A stretch of 64,000 nucleotides of DNA from Lachnospiraceae bacterium C10 (GTDB taxonomy: Bacteria; Bacillota; Clostridia; Lachnospirales; Lachnospiraceae): positions 1-64,000 of the forward strand of contig FMTN01000011.1 in assembly GCA_900100095.1 (NCBI GenBank), read 5' to 3'. The stretch's first letter is position 1, and each line of letters starts with the position of its first letter. Under the pieces are notes generated by a model. It worked only from the letters and a program-made list of their open reading frames with translations. It ran no database searches and had not been told where the DNA came from. Below are positions 40,909 to 50,326 of this stretch, in pieces. The position numbers were made by a program, and so were the translations under genes.

Positions 40909-42408
40909 TTATAACAGCTGCAACTTGAGCTTGTCGCCCGGTACAACAATGGATACTCGGTCACCGGCATTCCATAACCATTCATCATCCACATAGTATT
41001 CCTCATCCTGGTCTCCGCGGACAATGTACATATAGTGGTCTCCGACATAGATAATGGTGTCAATGTTACCACATACGAATCCGGCATTCTCATCATCCGA
41101 CAAATCGCCATCCGCCGGATTAAAGTTAAGGGAAACCCTCTGTCCGTTCCAGTCGATCGGCTTCTGCTCTGCATTCACCAGATGGCCGGAAGCATCCAGA
41201 TGGCTGCCCTCATACAGATTCTTAAGGTCAATGGCGAGAGTAAATGCACCGAAGTCTGCTGTTGTCTCATCCACGATCGTTCCCTCGTACAGGTTCATGG
41301 TCGTATCGTATGGCATCAGATGAATGGCTTCCTCCGGGAAGGAAATACCGATTTCTTCTCCATGCTCATATCCTCTTGGGCTGTATCCGGTAATTTCGAA
41401 CGGACCGCTCTCCGCTGTGATTTCATATACAGAACCCTTGAACAGGGACTCATTAACGACGGCCTTAATACCTGCCTGTGTTTCACCTGTTACATCGGTG
41501 GTCGTTCCGTCAATTCCGGTTCTCTCCACCGCAATGCTTCCATCATCCGCACTTGCCGAAATAACAACACTTTCCGGCCGGATCATGGCATTCATTCTTC
41601 TTCCAACCGGAAGATCCGGTTTGATCTGCCACTCTCTTCCGCAGAATTTTGCAGCACCTTCCTTGGTAATGACACCGTTATAAATGTTGCTGACACCGAT
41701 GAAATCCGCTACAAAAATGTTGTTCGGACGGCGGTAGATCTCCTCCGGTGTTCCTTCCTGCTGAATTACACCATTGGCCATTACAACGATTCGGTCTGAA
41801 AGGTTCATCGCCTCCTCCTGATCGTGTGTAACATAGATAAAGGTCATACCTAGCTTACGATGCATCTCTTTGATCTCGATCTGCATCTCCTGACGCATCT
41901 TATAATCCAGCGCAGACAGTGGCTCATCCAAAAGTAAAAGCTCCGGCTCATTTACGATTGCTCTCGCCACCGCTACTCGCTGCTGCTGTCCTCCGGAGAG
42001 AGAATCCACTCTTCGCTTCTCAAATCCCTCCAGGTCAACCATCTCCAGCACAGACTTGACCTTCTGACGGATCACATCCTTTTCCAGCTTCTTTTGCTTT
42101 AATCCAAAGGCAATATTATCATAAATATTTAAGAATGGAAAAAGAGCATACTTCTGGAAAACCGTATTGATTGGTCGCTTCTCCGGTGGCAGAGATGCAA
42201 TGTCCTGTCCGTGTAACAGGATCTCTCCCGACGTCGGCATATCAAATCCGCCGATCATTCGAAGCAAGGTTGTCTTACCACATCCGGATGGTCCCAGGAG
42301 AGTGACGAGTTCACCCTTCTTTACCGATAGGTTCAGATCTTCAATAACGGTTACACCGTCTTCGAAGGTTTTGGTTATATGAGAAAGTTCAATAATATTC
42401 TGATTCAT
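40909..42408 (-). CDS. potA: Spermidine/putrescine ABC transporter ATPase PotA, long form
   Basis: 499 aa from ATG 42408 (GGGGG upstream). ABC domain 1-235: Walker A GPSGCGKT (39-46), Q-loop, signature LSGGQQQR, Walker B LLLLDEPLSALD, H-switch THDQ. The C-terminal regulatory part, 240-499, is about 130 residues longer than in usual PotA (about 350-380 aa). It holds the normal RPESV TOBE strand plus two further beta-rich segments, one being DFGAFTLAIDLKNLYEGS. First gene of potABCD. Confidence 0.92.
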   Translation of the reverse strand: MNQNIIELSHITKTFEDGVTVIEDLNLSVKKGELVTLLGPSGCGKTTLLRMIGGFDMPTSGEILLHGQDIASLPPEKRPINTVFQKYALFPFLNIYDNIAFGLKQKKLEKDVIRQKVKSVLEMVDLEGFEKRRVDSLSGGQQQRVAVARAIVNEPELLLLDEPLSALDYKMRQEMQIEIKEMHRKLGMTFIYVTHDQEEAMNLSDRIVVMANGVIQQEGTPEEIYRRPNNIFVADFIGVSNIYNGVITKEGAAKFCGREWQIKPDLPVGRRMNAMIRPESVVISASADDGSIAVERTGIDGTTTDVTGETQAGIKAVVNESLFKGSVYEITAESGPFEITGYSPRGYEHGEEIGISFPEEAIHLMPYDTTMNLYEGTIVDETTADFGAFTLAIDLKNLYEGSHLDASGHLVNAEQKPIDWNGQRVSLNFNPADGDLSDDENAGFVCGNIDTIIYVGDHYMYIVRGDQDEEYYVDDEWLWNAGDRVSIVVPGDKLKLQLL

Positions 42409-42460
42409 GAAACCCCCTTTTGTATACTTTTTCACGCCGTTGTCTATTATACAAAAAAAA

Positions 42461-42484
42461 GAGCCAAGGCAAAAGCCTTGACTC
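42461..42484 (-). terminator. Terminator at the end of the ribosomal superoperon
   Basis: GAGTCAAGGC-TTTT-GCCTTGGCTC on the minus strand followed by TTTTTTTTG. 23 bp after the rplQ stop. Confidence 0.93.
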
Positions 42485-42506
42485 ACTTTTATCTATCATT
42501 TAGGGA

Positions 42507-43031
42507 TTAGATTAACTCAAGAACAACCTCTAAAGCGCCGTCACCCTTTCTCTGACCGATCTTAACGATACGTGTGTATCCACCGTTACGACCAGCATAC
42601 TTTGGAGCATACTCATCGAATAACTTGTTTGCAAGATCAACCTTCTTAGACTCAGAACGCTTAGAACCTGTCTCCTTTACATCGTAGAGAACACGAAGCA
42701 TCTGGCGACGTGCATGAAGACGTGAAGGCTGATCCTTCTTGATTGTCTTCTCCTCTGTTGTATAAACGGTAACCTTCTTGCCGTCCTTAACTTCCTTAAC
42801 GCGCTTACCGTCCTTGTCCTTCTGTGGAACCTTAGCGGAAACAGTAACCTCGTCAAAGTTGTCCTTCTCTTTGATTGCAAGAGCGATTAAGCCCTCTGCG
42901 ATACCACGTACTTCCTTAGCCTTAGCCTCAGTTGTAATGATACGTCCATGCCAGAGTAACTGTGTTACCTGGTTACGAAGCAGAGCCTTTCTCTGAGAAG
43001 ATGTTCTACCTAATTTACGATACTTTGCCAT
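42507..43031 (-). CDS. rplQ: Ribosomal protein L17
   Basis: 174 aa, about 50 longer than the 113-127 typical of L17. The core ([49 protein letters not shown]) is intact; a lysine/glutamate-rich insertion occupies about residues 65-115 ([16 protein letters not shown]). Component of the 50S exit-tunnel rim. Last gene of the superoperon, preceded by a structured 140-nt spacer. Confidence 0.96.
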   Translation of the reverse strand: MAKYRKLGRTSSQRKALLRNQVTQLLWHGRIITTEAKAKEVRGIAEGLIALAIKEKDNFDEVTVSAKVPQKDKDGKRVKEVKDGKKVTVYTTEEKTIKKDQPSRLHARRQMLRVLYDVKETGSKRSESKKVDLANKLFDEYAPKYAGRNGGYTRIVKIGQRKGDGALEVVLELI

Positions 43032-43035
43032 TGTT

Positions 43036-43174
43036 TTACCTCCTGTGTGGTGGTGGACAATTGCCGCACTCTTCGGCTTTACCGGTAATTGCCTGTAAAA
43101 AATCCATCATGGAGTCCGAAAGGCAGCGCTCTTTGGACTTACCTGCCTTTGATTCTTCCATCGTATTGCTTATA
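43036..43174 (-). ncRNA. Structured rpoA-rplQ spacer with mutually exclusive hairpins
   Basis: In the minus-strand RNA AAAGGCAG (43150-43143) pairs with CTGCCTTT (43126-43119). Alternatively AGTCCAAAG (43139-43131) pairs with CTTT-C-GGACT (43122-43113); the two cannot coexist. A third stem CAATTACCG / CGGCAATTG follows, about 20 nt before the rplQ ribosome site. The open frame across it has no start signal. This is probably a cis-acting ribosomal-protein leader, not a gene. Confidence 0.5.
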
Positions 43175-44137
43175 TTATCGCTCGTCAGCCTTACGTAGCT
43201 GAAGTCCCATATCATTGAGCTTCTGAAGAATCTCATCTAAAGACTTACGTCCTAAGTTACGAACCTTCATCATCTCATCCTGGGTCTTATCACACAGCTC
43301 CTTCACGGTACCGATGCCGGCACGCTTCAGGCAGTTATAAGAACGTACGGTAAGCTCAAGGTCTTCAATCTGCATATCAGACAGAGTCACCTCAGTCTTG
43401 CTTTCACCTTCGCTCATAATCTCAACGCTCTCAGCTGCATCAGACAGATTAACAAACAGGTTCAGGTGCTCAGAAAGTACCTTTGCTGCAAGAGATACTG
43501 CCTCATCCGGATCAATTGTGCCATTGGTCCATACCTCAAGTGTCAGCTTATCGTAGTCGGTAACCTGACCTACACGGGTATTCTCTACCTTCATGTTGAC
43601 ACGCTCGATTGGTGTATAGATAGAGTCAACAGCGATAACACCGATTGGAGTATCTTCTGTCTTGTTCTTATCGGAACTGATCCAACCTCTTCCGCTTGTA
43701 ATGGTAAGCTCCATGTACAGCTTGCTGTCTGGACCGCCATTCAGATTAGCGATAACCAAATCAGGGTTGATTACTTCGATATCACTGTCAAAGTGGATAT
43801 CAGAAGCATGAACAGGGCCTTCGCCCTCAAATTCAAGGTAAGCAGTCTTCACTTCGTCTGTCATATTATGATTACGAAGTGCAAGCTCCTTGATATTCAG
43901 GATAATCTGTGTAACGTCTTCCTTAACTCCCGGAATTGAAGAGAACTCATGCAGAACTCCTTCAATCTTCACCTGACTTACTGAAGTACCAGGGAGAGAG
44001 GAGAGCATGATTCGTCTCAGGGAATTACCGAGGGTAGTACCATAGCCTCGCTCAAGCGGCTCCACTACGAATCTACCGTATTTCTTGTCTTCCGAAATCT
44101 CTGCGATCTCGATGTTTGGCTTTTCAAATTCAAACAC
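43175..44137 (-). CDS. rpoA: RNA polymerase alpha subunit
   Basis: 320 aa. Alpha-NTD 1-230 ([19 protein letters not shown], the dimerisation motif) and alpha-CTD 250-315 ([22 protein letters not shown]) joined by a flexible linker; contacts UP elements and activators. Confidence 0.98.
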   Translation of the reverse strand: MFEFEKPNIEIAEISEDKKYGRFVVEPLERGYGTTLGNSLRRIMLSSLPGTSVSQVKIEGVLHEFSSIPGVKEDVTQIILNIKELALRNHNMTDEVKTAYLEFEGEGPVHASDIHFDSDIEVINPDLVIANLNGGPDSKLYMELTITSGRGWISSDKNKTEDTPIGVIAVDSIYTPIERVNMKVENTRVGQVTDYDKLTLEVWTNGTIDPDEAVSLAAKVLSEHLNLFVNLSDAAESVEIMSEGESKTEVTLSDMQIEDLELTVRSYNCLKRAGIGTVKELCDKTQDEMMKVRNLGRKSLDEILQKLNDMGLQLRKADER

Positions 44138-44186
44138 GACGTCTTCCCTCCTTATAATTGATCGACGATCTGTTCTTAACTGTCAA

Positions 44187-44780
44187 TTATTTAGAATATA
44201 ACTCGACGATGAGCATCTCGTCTACTGGAACATCAATCTGCTCTCTGCTTGGAAGCTCCTTAACAGTTGCTGTGAACTTTTCAGCATCATAATCAAGCCA
44301 CTCTGGAACGATACGTCCAGCAGTTACTTCTGTGATATCCTTGAATCTCTGCATGCTCTTAGCGTCCTCACGTAATGTGATAACGTCACCAGCCTTGATC
44401 TGGTAAGATGGGATGTTAACCTTCTTGCCGTTTACAAGAATGAACTTGTGATCAACGATCTGACGGGACTCACGACGTGTACGTGCAAGGCCAAGACGGA
44501 AAACAACGTTATCAAGGCGGCTCTCAAGGATAGTCATAAGGTTCTCACCTGTCATACCCTTCATGTTAGCAGCCTTCTTGTAGTAATTACGGAAAGGCTT
44601 CTCGAGAACGCCATAGATGAACTTAGCCTTCTGCTTCTCCTTCAGCTGCATTCCATACTCAGAAACCTTACGTCTGGAACGGTTTGGCTGACGGTTAGAC
44701 TTCTTGTCTACGCCTAAATATGCAGGCTCTAAACCTAAAGATCTACATCTCTTAAGAATTGGTGTTTTATTTACTGCCAT
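44187..44780 (-). CDS. rpsD: Ribosomal protein S4
   Basis: 197 aa, normal length. S4 N-terminal domain and S4 RNA-binding domain (LDNVVFRLGLARTRRESRQIVDHKFILVNG). Primary 16S rRNA binder; in other bacteria also a translational repressor of the alpha operon. Confidence 0.98.
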   Translation of the reverse strand: MAVNKTPILKRCRSLGLEPAYLGVDKKSNRQPNRSRRKVSEYGMQLKEKQKAKFIYGVLEKPFRNYYKKAANMKGMTGENLMTILESRLDNVVFRLGLARTRRESRQIVDHKFILVNGKKVNIPSYQIKAGDVITLREDAKSMQRFKDITEVTAGRIVPEWLDYDAEKFTATVKELPSREQIDVPVDEMLIVELYSK

Positions 44781-44802
44781 CTTAGATATTCCTCCCTATC
44801 AA

Positions 44803-45195
44803 TCAGACTCTTCTGCGCTTCGGTGGGCGGCAACCATTGTGTGGAACTGGTGTCACGTCACGAATTGTAAGAACATCAATGCCGCATGCAGCGATAGCAC
44901 GGATAGCAGCCTCTCTGCCTGAGCCAGGGCCCTTAACAAATACATCTACATTCTTCAGTCCATGAGGCAGTGCAGCCTTGCAAGCTGTCTCTGCTGCTAC
45001 CTGTGCAGCATAAGGAGTAGATTTTCTTGAACCTCTGAAGCCAAGTCCGCCGGCACTTGCCCAGCTAAGTGCATTACCAGCTGCATCTGTAATTGTTACG
45101 ATTGTATTGTTAAAAGATGCCTGAATATGTACCTGGCCATGTTCAACGTTTTTTCTTTCACGCTTTTTTGTTACTTTCTTTGCAACTTTAGCCAT
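44803..45195 (-). CDS. rpsK: Ribosomal protein S11
   Basis: 130 aa, complete: [16 protein letters not shown] at the N-terminus and the terminal [18 protein letters not shown]. 30S platform protein. Confidence 0.98.
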   Translation of the reverse strand: MAKVAKKVTKKRERKNVEHGQVHIQASFNNTIVTITDAAGNALSWASAGGLGFRGSRKSTPYAAQVAAETACKAALPHGLKNVDVFVKGPGSGREAAIRAIAACGIDVLTIRDVTPVPHNGCRPPKRRRV

Positions 45196-45239
45196 ATTAT
45201 AAACTAACCTACTTTCTCAAACGTTAACTTACGAAAAAG

Positions 45240-45611
45240 TTACTTCTTCTTGTTTGCTACTGTTCTCTTCGGGCCCTTACGGGTACGAGCGTTTGTCTTA
45301 GTCTTCTGACCACGAACAGGGAGACCCTTTCTGTGGCGGATTCCACGATAGCATCCGATTTCCTGAAGACGCTTGATATTCAGCGCAATATCACGACGAA
45401 GGTCACCCTCTACAAGGATACCCATCTCATCGATGACATTGGAGATCTTCTTAACTTCATCATCGGTAATGTCCTTAACACGAGTGTTAGCATCAACGCC
45501 AGCCTGCTCAAGGATCTGATCAGCAGTTGTTCTGCCAATTCCGTAAATGTAAGTTAAACCAATCTCGATTCTCTTTTCTCTTGGTAAATCTACACCTGCG
45601 ATACGAGCCAT
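45240..45611 (-). CDS. rpsM: Ribosomal protein S13
   Basis: 123 aa, complete: [26 protein letters not shown] at the start and [15 protein letters not shown] at the end. 30S head, contacts 50S and the P-site tRNA. Preceded by an unusually long 295-nt structured spacer. Confidence 0.98.
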   Translation of the reverse strand: MARIAGVDLPREKRIEIGLTYIYGIGRTTADQILEQAGVDANTRVKDITDDEVKKISNVIDEMGILVEGDLRRDIALNIKRLQEIGCYRGIRHRKGLPVRGQKTKTNARTRKGPKRTVANKKK

Positions 45612-45906
45612 GTGTATTTACACCTCCATAAATTTTCTGTAGCTTGGGTCATCACCCTTGCCTGTAACTAATTCTCGATGTCTGCCCCATCCGAAAGCTC
45701 CGGTGTCCCGGCCGAAATGTGTTCCGGTAGCCATTCATCGAATTACACCGACCCACCATTTGGTGAATCTAACCTCCCTTAGATAGGGAGCGATGCGTCT
45801 GCCCCAACCGGTATGTAAGTTGGGTCCTGTATATTATGAACAGCAGAATCATTCATCCAAACTGCATTCTGCTGCAGCCGCCATAATACACCAGCAGAGG
45901 AGTGCA
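45612..45906 (-). ncRNA. Structured 295-nt spacer between rpmJ and rpsM
   Basis: No credible ORF. The minus-strand RNA can form a series of perfect hairpins: CAGCAGAAT / ATTCTGCTG (45874-45841), CCCAAC / GTTGGG, CTCCCT / AGGGAG, CACC-AAAT-GGTG, CCGG-GACA-CCGG and GGGT-GATG-ACCC. A long-range stem AATTCGATG / CATCGA(G)AATT closes the middle group. The 10-nt word TGGGGCAGAC occurs twice (45806-45797 and 45689-45680). Candidate cis-regulatory RNA of the alpha operon; identity unknown. Confidence 0.55.
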
Positions 45907-46020
45907 TCAACCCTGTCTCTGCTTGTGCTTCGGGTTCTCACAGATAATGCGGATCTTACCCTTTCTCTTAATGACCTTGCACTTCTCGCACATAGGCTTT
46001 ACAGAAGATCTTACTTTCAC
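45907..46020 (-). CDS. rpmJ: Ribosomal protein L36
   Basis: 37 aa, starting with GTG at 46020 after AAAGGAGG. Zinc form with Cys11, Cys14, Cys27 and His32 ([30 protein letters not shown]). Between infA and rpsM as usual, but separated from infA by a terminator-like hairpin. Confidence 0.97.
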   Translation of the reverse strand: MKVRSSVKPMCEKCKVIKRKGKIRIICENPKHKQRQG

Positions 46021-46110
46021 GAAAAGTTCCTCCTTTCTCTGTAAAAGCACAATTGTCTGGCCTCCCTTATGTGGTTCCTGCGTATATGCAGACTTCGCCT
46101 ACATAAGAAA

Positions 46111-46140
46111 AGCGTCCGCATAATATTATATGTGGACGCT
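46111..46140 (-). terminator. Terminator/attenuator between infA and rpmJ
   Basis: AGCGTCCACATA / TATGCGGACGCT, a 12-bp stem with a 6-nt loop, followed by TTTTCTTATG. It lies inside the ribosomal superoperon, 70 bp after infA, so it probably attenuates rather than ends transcription. Confidence 0.7.
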
Positions 46141-46209
46141 CACAACTTTTCAAGTCATTTTTTTATTTTTTTGTACAAAGATCAAAACATTTTGATGCTT
46201 TTCCTTTGC

Positions 46210-46428
46210 TTACTTGTCTCTCCAGATGATACGACCCTTTGTAAGATCATACGGGCTCATCTCGATGGTAACCTTGTCTCCCGGAAGGATACGAATGTAG
46301 TTCATTCTAAGCTTACCGCTGATATGAGCTAAAATCTGGTGACCGTTCTCAAGCTGTACAGAGAACATTGCATTAGGAAGTTTCTCAAGTACGGTTCCTT
46401 CTACTTCAATTACATCTGCTTTTGACAT
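46210..46428 (-). CDS. infA: Translation initiation factor IF-1
   Basis: 72 aa from ATG 46428 ([18 protein letters not shown] upstream). Single S1-like OB fold with [24 protein letters not shown] and [10 protein letters not shown]. Occupies the ribosomal A site during initiation. The longer frame overlaps the KOW gene and is not used. Confidence 0.98.
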   Translation of the reverse strand: MSKADVIEVEGTVLEKLPNAMFSVQLENGHQILAHISGKLRMNYIRILPGDKVTIEMSPYDLTKGRIIWRDK

Positions 46429-46444
46429 ATTCAATACTCCTTTG

Positions 46445-46702
46445 TCATGACGTTTTGCTGTATTCTTTGATGACCTTCTTAATCCAGTCATCCTGATATT
46501 GATTCTGATCAGCTGCAATGGCGCTAATCTCATCCGGTATATGTATAATCGGCTGAAGATGTGTTTTTCTTTTACGTTTCGGTGCGGTTACCGTTTTGTG
46601 TACCCCATCTGCCACAAGCACATCATTGCCATCTTCGCTTAAAACAACATAGACACAGTTCTTGTCATGACCCGCCTTTGATCTTGCCATAGTAAAAGTC
46701 AT
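46445..46702 (-). CDS. KOW-domain RNA-binding protein
   Basis: 85 aa from ATG 46702 (GAGG 10 nt upstream, spanning the adk stop). KOW/SH3-like N-terminus ([29 protein letters not shown]) and a basic middle ([13 protein letters not shown]). Small KOW proteins of this type occur next to infA in Clostridia and are annotated as ribosomal L14E/L6E/L27E-like; exact role unknown. No map gene is present between adk and infA. Confidence 0.8.
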   Translation of the reverse strand: MTFTMARSKAGHDKNCVYVVLSEDGNDVLVADGVHKTVTAPKRKRKTHLQPIIHIPDEISAIAADQNQYQDDWIKKVIKEYSKTS

Positions 46703-46706
46703 AGTA

Positions 46707-47351
46707 TCAGGCCTCAAGAATCTTCTGGATGGAAGCGAAAACCGCCTCCATTGGTACTGTGCCATCTACGCTACGTAGGATGCCCTGCTCTTCATAATAA
46801 GAAATAAGTGGCTGTGTCTGCTCATGGTAGACTCTAAGTCTCTCCTGAACTGTTTCCGGCTTATCGTCATCTCTTAACACAAGCTCACTTCCGCAAGCAT
46901 CACAGATTCCTTCCTTCTTTGGAGGAATCGATACAACATGATAGGTTGCTCCGCAATTAAGGCAGGCACGACGTCCGCCCATACGCTTAACAATGTTATC
47001 ATCCGGCACATCCACATCAATGGCATAATCCATAGTTTCTCCATCGGCTTCAAGGGCCTTTGTAAGGGCCTGCGCCTGTGGAATTGTTCTTGGAAAACCA
47101 TCCAACACAAAACCGTTGGAACAATCTTCCTGATGGATACGGTCCATCACAAGATCACATGTCAACTCATCCGGAACCAGCTGTCCGGCATCCATGTAGG
47201 TTTTTGCCTTCTTTCCAAGTTCTGTATTGTTCTTGATGTTGGCACGGAAAATATCTCCGGTGCTGATATGAGGAATTGCATACGCTTTTGCAATCTGCTT
47301 AGCCTGTGTACCCTTTCCAGCTCCCGGTGCTCCTAACATAATCAGCTTCAT
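46707..47351 (-). CDS. adk: Adenylate kinase, zinc type
   Basis: 214 aa. P-loop [10 protein letters not shown] (residues 7-16), LID domain with four-Cys zinc site (CLNCG ... CDACG), DGFPRT. Catalyses ATP + AMP = 2 ADP. Usual position after secY. Confidence 0.98.
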   Translation of the reverse strand: MKLIMLGAPGAGKGTQAKQIAKAYAIPHISTGDIFRANIKNNTELGKKAKTYMDAGQLVPDELTCDLVMDRIHQEDCSNGFVLDGFPRTIPQAQALTKALEADGETMDYAIDVDVPDDNIVKRMGGRRACLNCGATYHVVSIPPKKEGICDACGSELVLRDDDKPETVQERLRVYHEQTQPLISYYEEQGILRSVDGTVPMEAVFASIQKILEA

Positions 47352-47429
47352 GGTATTTACTCCCTTATAGAATATATGGAGATATAGGCTTTACGTGAAA
47401 AGCTCCATATCTCCATGCTTCTCCTAAAC

Positions 47430-48752
47430 TTACTCGCTTAAGAATCCTTTATAATTACGAACCATCATCTGTGATTCGATCTGCTTTAGTGTTTCAACAA
47501 CAACACCTACGATAATGATGATAGATGTTCCACCGAATGATACGGATGCACCGGACAAACCGTTCAGTGCGATTGGTACAACGGATACAATTGTAAGACC
47601 GATGGCTCCAATCAGAATAATGCTGTTAAGAACGCTATTGAGATAGTCGCTTGTTGGCTTACCAGGACGAATGCCCGGAACAAAACCTCCGCTCTTCTTC
47701 ATGTTATCTGCAATCTCAAGTGGATTGAAGGTAATGGATGTATAGAAATAAGCGAAAGCAATAATCAATGCTACATATACAGCTGCACCTACAGAGTAGA
47801 TCCAGTGCTGTCTGTCGAACCAATGGTTCTCGGAAAGCATGTTAAGGATGGTGTATCCAATTCCTGTTCCACCATTCTTACCTGCCAATGCAGCAACAAT
47901 AACCGGTGTCTGCATAAGAGACTGAGCGAAAATTACTGGAATAACGCCACCGGTATTCACCTTAAGCGGAATATAACTGCTTCCGGCTGAAGAGTAGGAT
48001 GCTCTTCCTGCACCTGAAAGCTTCTTAGAATACTGTACCGGAATCTTACGCTCTGCACACTGCAGTACAACAACCATTACAACGATTGCAATGATGATTG
48101 CAGCGATAATAACTCCGATCAGAATTCCACGAGCAATGGTCTGTCCCTTGATAAACTGGTTAAATAATGATGTCACATCCTGTGGAAGGCGGGACACAAT
48201 GTTAATAACCAGAACGATAGAAATACCGTTACCTACACCATTCTCTGTAATACGCTCACCAATCCACATAAGAACTGTGGAACCGGCTGTTAATGCTGCA
48301 ACGAGCATAATAACAGTAAGCGCATTAAACTGTGTCAGGTATCCGCTTCGACCGAAACCGATTGCCATGGCAAGGGATTCCATAACGGATAAGACTACTG
48401 TTACAACACGAGTAATCTGTGTCAGCTTTTTACGACCTTCCTCTCCATCTCTTTGAATCTCTTCCAGTTTCGGGAAAGAGATGGTAAGAAGCTGGATAAT
48501 AATGGAAGACGTAATATACGGCGTGATACTCAATGCAAAAATGGACATTCTCTCAAACGATCCACCGGTAATAGCATTAAAGAAATTCAAAGAATCTCCG
48601 GCATTACCGAATAACTTCTTGAAGACTTCAGGATCAACTCCCGGAACCGGGAGCTGTGATCCAATCCGTACAACGATCAACATCAAAAAGGTGAAGAATA
48701 AACGTTTACGAATGTCTTTAATCTTGAATGCATTACGAAGAGTAGTCAGCAT
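47430..48752 (-). CDS. secY: Protein translocase subunit SecY
   Basis: 440 aa, ten membrane helices. LLFTF-like start KDIRKRLFFTFLMLIVVRIGSQLPVPG, plug region with FFNAITGGSFERMSIFALSITPYI, and the C-terminal IESQMMVRNYKGFL. Sec channel core with SecE and SecG. The start overlaps the rplO stop. Confidence 0.98.
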   Translation of the reverse strand: MLTTLRNAFKIKDIRKRLFFTFLMLIVVRIGSQLPVPGVDPEVFKKLFGNAGDSLNFFNAITGGSFERMSIFALSITPYITSSIIIQLLTISFPKLEEIQRDGEEGRKKLTQITRVVTVVLSVMESLAMAIGFGRSGYLTQFNALTVIMLVAALTAGSTVLMWIGERITENGVGNGISIVLVINIVSRLPQDVTSLFNQFIKGQTIARGILIGVIIAAIIIAIVVMVVVLQCAERKIPVQYSKKLSGAGRASYSSAGSSYIPLKVNTGGVIPVIFAQSLMQTPVIVAALAGKNGGTGIGYTILNMLSENHWFDRQHWIYSVGAAVYVALIIAFAYFYTSITFNPLEIADNMKKSGGFVPGIRPGKPTSDYLNSVLNSIILIGAIGLTIVSVVPIALNGLSGASVSFGGTSIIIIVGVVVETLKQIESQMMVRNYKGFLSE

Positions 48753-49204
48753 TAGATCACCTCAGCTTTTCCACCTAAGGCTTCGATCTTCTCCTTAGCA
48801 CTAGCACTGAATGCGTTAACCTTAACGTCAAGCTTCTTTGTAAGCTCACCGTTACCAAGGATCTTAACGCCATCACCAGTCTTGCTGATTACACCGTTCT
48901 CTAACAGAGTATCAACTGTTACTTCAGTACCGTTCTCAAAACGCTCTAACTCAGAAACGTTGATTGCGATAATGTTCTTAGTGTTGATATTCTTGAAACC
49001 TCTCTTAGGAATACGACGGAAAAGTGGCATCTGTCCACCTTCGAAACCGAGTCTAACTCCGCCGCCGGAACGAGCCTTCTGACCCTTCTGGCCCTTACCT
49101 GCTGTCTTGCCGTTTCCTGAACCGTGTCCACGACCACGTCTGAAGTTATTGCTCTGCTTAGAACCTTCAGCTGGCTTTAAGTTGGATAAATCCATGAGTG
49201 GCAC
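48752..49204 (-). CDS. rplO: Ribosomal protein L15
   Basis: 150 aa with the Gly/Arg-rich N-terminus ([20 protein letters not shown]) and [18 protein letters not shown]. Late-assembly 50S protein. Confidence 0.98.
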   Translation of the reverse strand: MPLMDLSNLKPAEGSKQSNNFRRGRGHGSGNGKTAGKGQKGQKARSGGGVRLGFEGGQMPLFRRIPKRGFKNINTKNIIAINVSELERFENGTEVTVDTLLENGVISKTGDGVKILGNGELTKKLDVKVNAFSASAKEKIEALGGKAEVI

Positions 49205-49219
49205 CTCCTATCTGTAATT

Positions 49220-49402
49220 TTAGATTTCTTCTACTTTTACTAAATGCTGAACCTTCTGAACCATACCCTTTGTAGCGGCATTGTTTGGAAGGTCAACAGA
49301 ATGGCCAATCTTACGAAGGCCAAGTGCCTCTACGATCTTTCTGTTCTTAGGAACAGCACCGATTGTAGACTTCACGAGTGTTACTTTTACCTTGTCTGCC
49401 AT
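49220..49402 (-). CDS. rpmD: Ribosomal protein L30
   Basis: 60 aa, bacterial short form: KVTLVKSTIGAVPKNRKIVEALGL and VQKVQHLVKVEEI. Confidence 0.98.
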   Translation of the reverse strand: MADKVKVTLVKSTIGAVPKNRKIVEALGLRKIGHSVDLPNNAATKGMVQKVQHLVKVEEI

Positions 49403-49415
49403 TTTTCGTTCCTCC

Positions 49416-49925
49416 TTATGCCAGAATGTCTTCTACGGACTTACCGCGAAGCTTAGCCACCTCTTCCGGGGACTTCAGCTGGCTTAAAGCATTGATTGTA
49501 GCAAGAACTACGTTCTGCTTATTGGAAGATCCCAGAGACTTGGTACGAATGTTCTGGATACCTGCGATCTCACAGACAGAACGAGCTGGACCACCAGCGA
49601 TGATACCAGTTCCTTCCGGAGCCTTCTTAAGAAGTACAGAAGCACCGGTGTGCTTGCCCATAATATCGTGTGTAATAGAATGATGATCATCTAACTTGAT
49701 TGTGATCATATTCTTGATTGCATCTTCCTTACCCTTACGGATAGCTTCAGGTACCTCAGATGCCTTACCAAGGCCTGCACCTACGTGACCCTGCTTGTCA
49801 CCAACAACAACCAGAGCGGTGAAACGCATGTTACGTCCACCCTTAACTACCTTAGTAACTCGCTTGATGGAAACAACGTTTTCTTCTAATTCCATCTGAC
49901 TTACGTCAATGATTTCACGCTTCAT
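49416..49925 (-). CDS. rpsE: Ribosomal protein S5
   Basis: 169 aa; dsRNA-binding N-terminus ([27 protein letters not shown]) and C-terminal [19 protein letters not shown]. Accuracy-related 30S protein. Confidence 0.98.
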   Translation of the reverse strand: MKREIIDVSQMELEENVVSIKRVTKVVKGGRNMRFTALVVVGDKQGHVGAGLGKASEVPEAIRKGKEDAIKNMITIKLDDHHSITHDIMGKHTGASVLLKKAPEGTGIIAGGPARSVCEIAGIQNIRTKSLGSSNKQNVVLATINALSQLKSPEEVAKLRGKSVEDILA

Positions 49926-49939
49926 CTATTGCTTCCTCC

Positions 49940-50308
49940 TTAAAAATCTAATCCGGCTTCTCTAGCTGCCTCAGCCAGTGCCTGTACCTTACCAGCGTAA
50001 ACGTAACCGCCTCGATCGAAGACTACCTGCTTGATGTCAGCATCCATAGCACGCTTTGCGATAACTGCGCCAAGCTTCTTAGCTGCTTCAACATCATTTG
50101 TCTTCTTCAGGTCAGCGCTTACTTCCTGCTCTAAAGTGGAAGCAGATACGAGGGTGTTACCCTCGGTATCATTGATAATCTGAACGTACATATGATTGTT
50201 GCTGCGGAACACAGACATACGAGGTCTTTCAGCAGTGCCGGAAAGAGTATGACGAAGTCTTCTGTGCTTCGTAGTACGTACGAGTGCTCTTGATTTCTTA
50301 CTTACCAT
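49940..50308 (-). CDS. rplR: Ribosomal protein L18
   Basis: 122 aa; RRLRHTLSGTAERPRMSVFRSNNHMYVQIIND and VVFDRGGYVYAGKVQALAEAAREAGLDF. Binds 5S rRNA. Confidence 0.98.
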   Translation of the reverse strand: MVSKKSRALVRTTKHRRLRHTLSGTAERPRMSVFRSNNHMYVQIINDTEGNTLVSASTLEQEVSADLKKTNDVEAAKKLGAVIAKRAMDADIKQVVFDRGGYVYAGKVQALAEAAREAGLDF

Positions 50309-50326
50309 GATTTATCACTCCTTTAC

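Noticed and set aside
43113-43150. H-type pseudoknot before rplQ
   Set aside because: The pairings exist, but only one nucleotide would have to span an 8-bp stem, so the stems are treated as alternatives instead.
43036-43236. 66-codon minus-strand frame between rpoA and rplQ
   Set aside because: It starts inside rpoA without a ribosome site and covers the structured spacer; treated as RNA structure.
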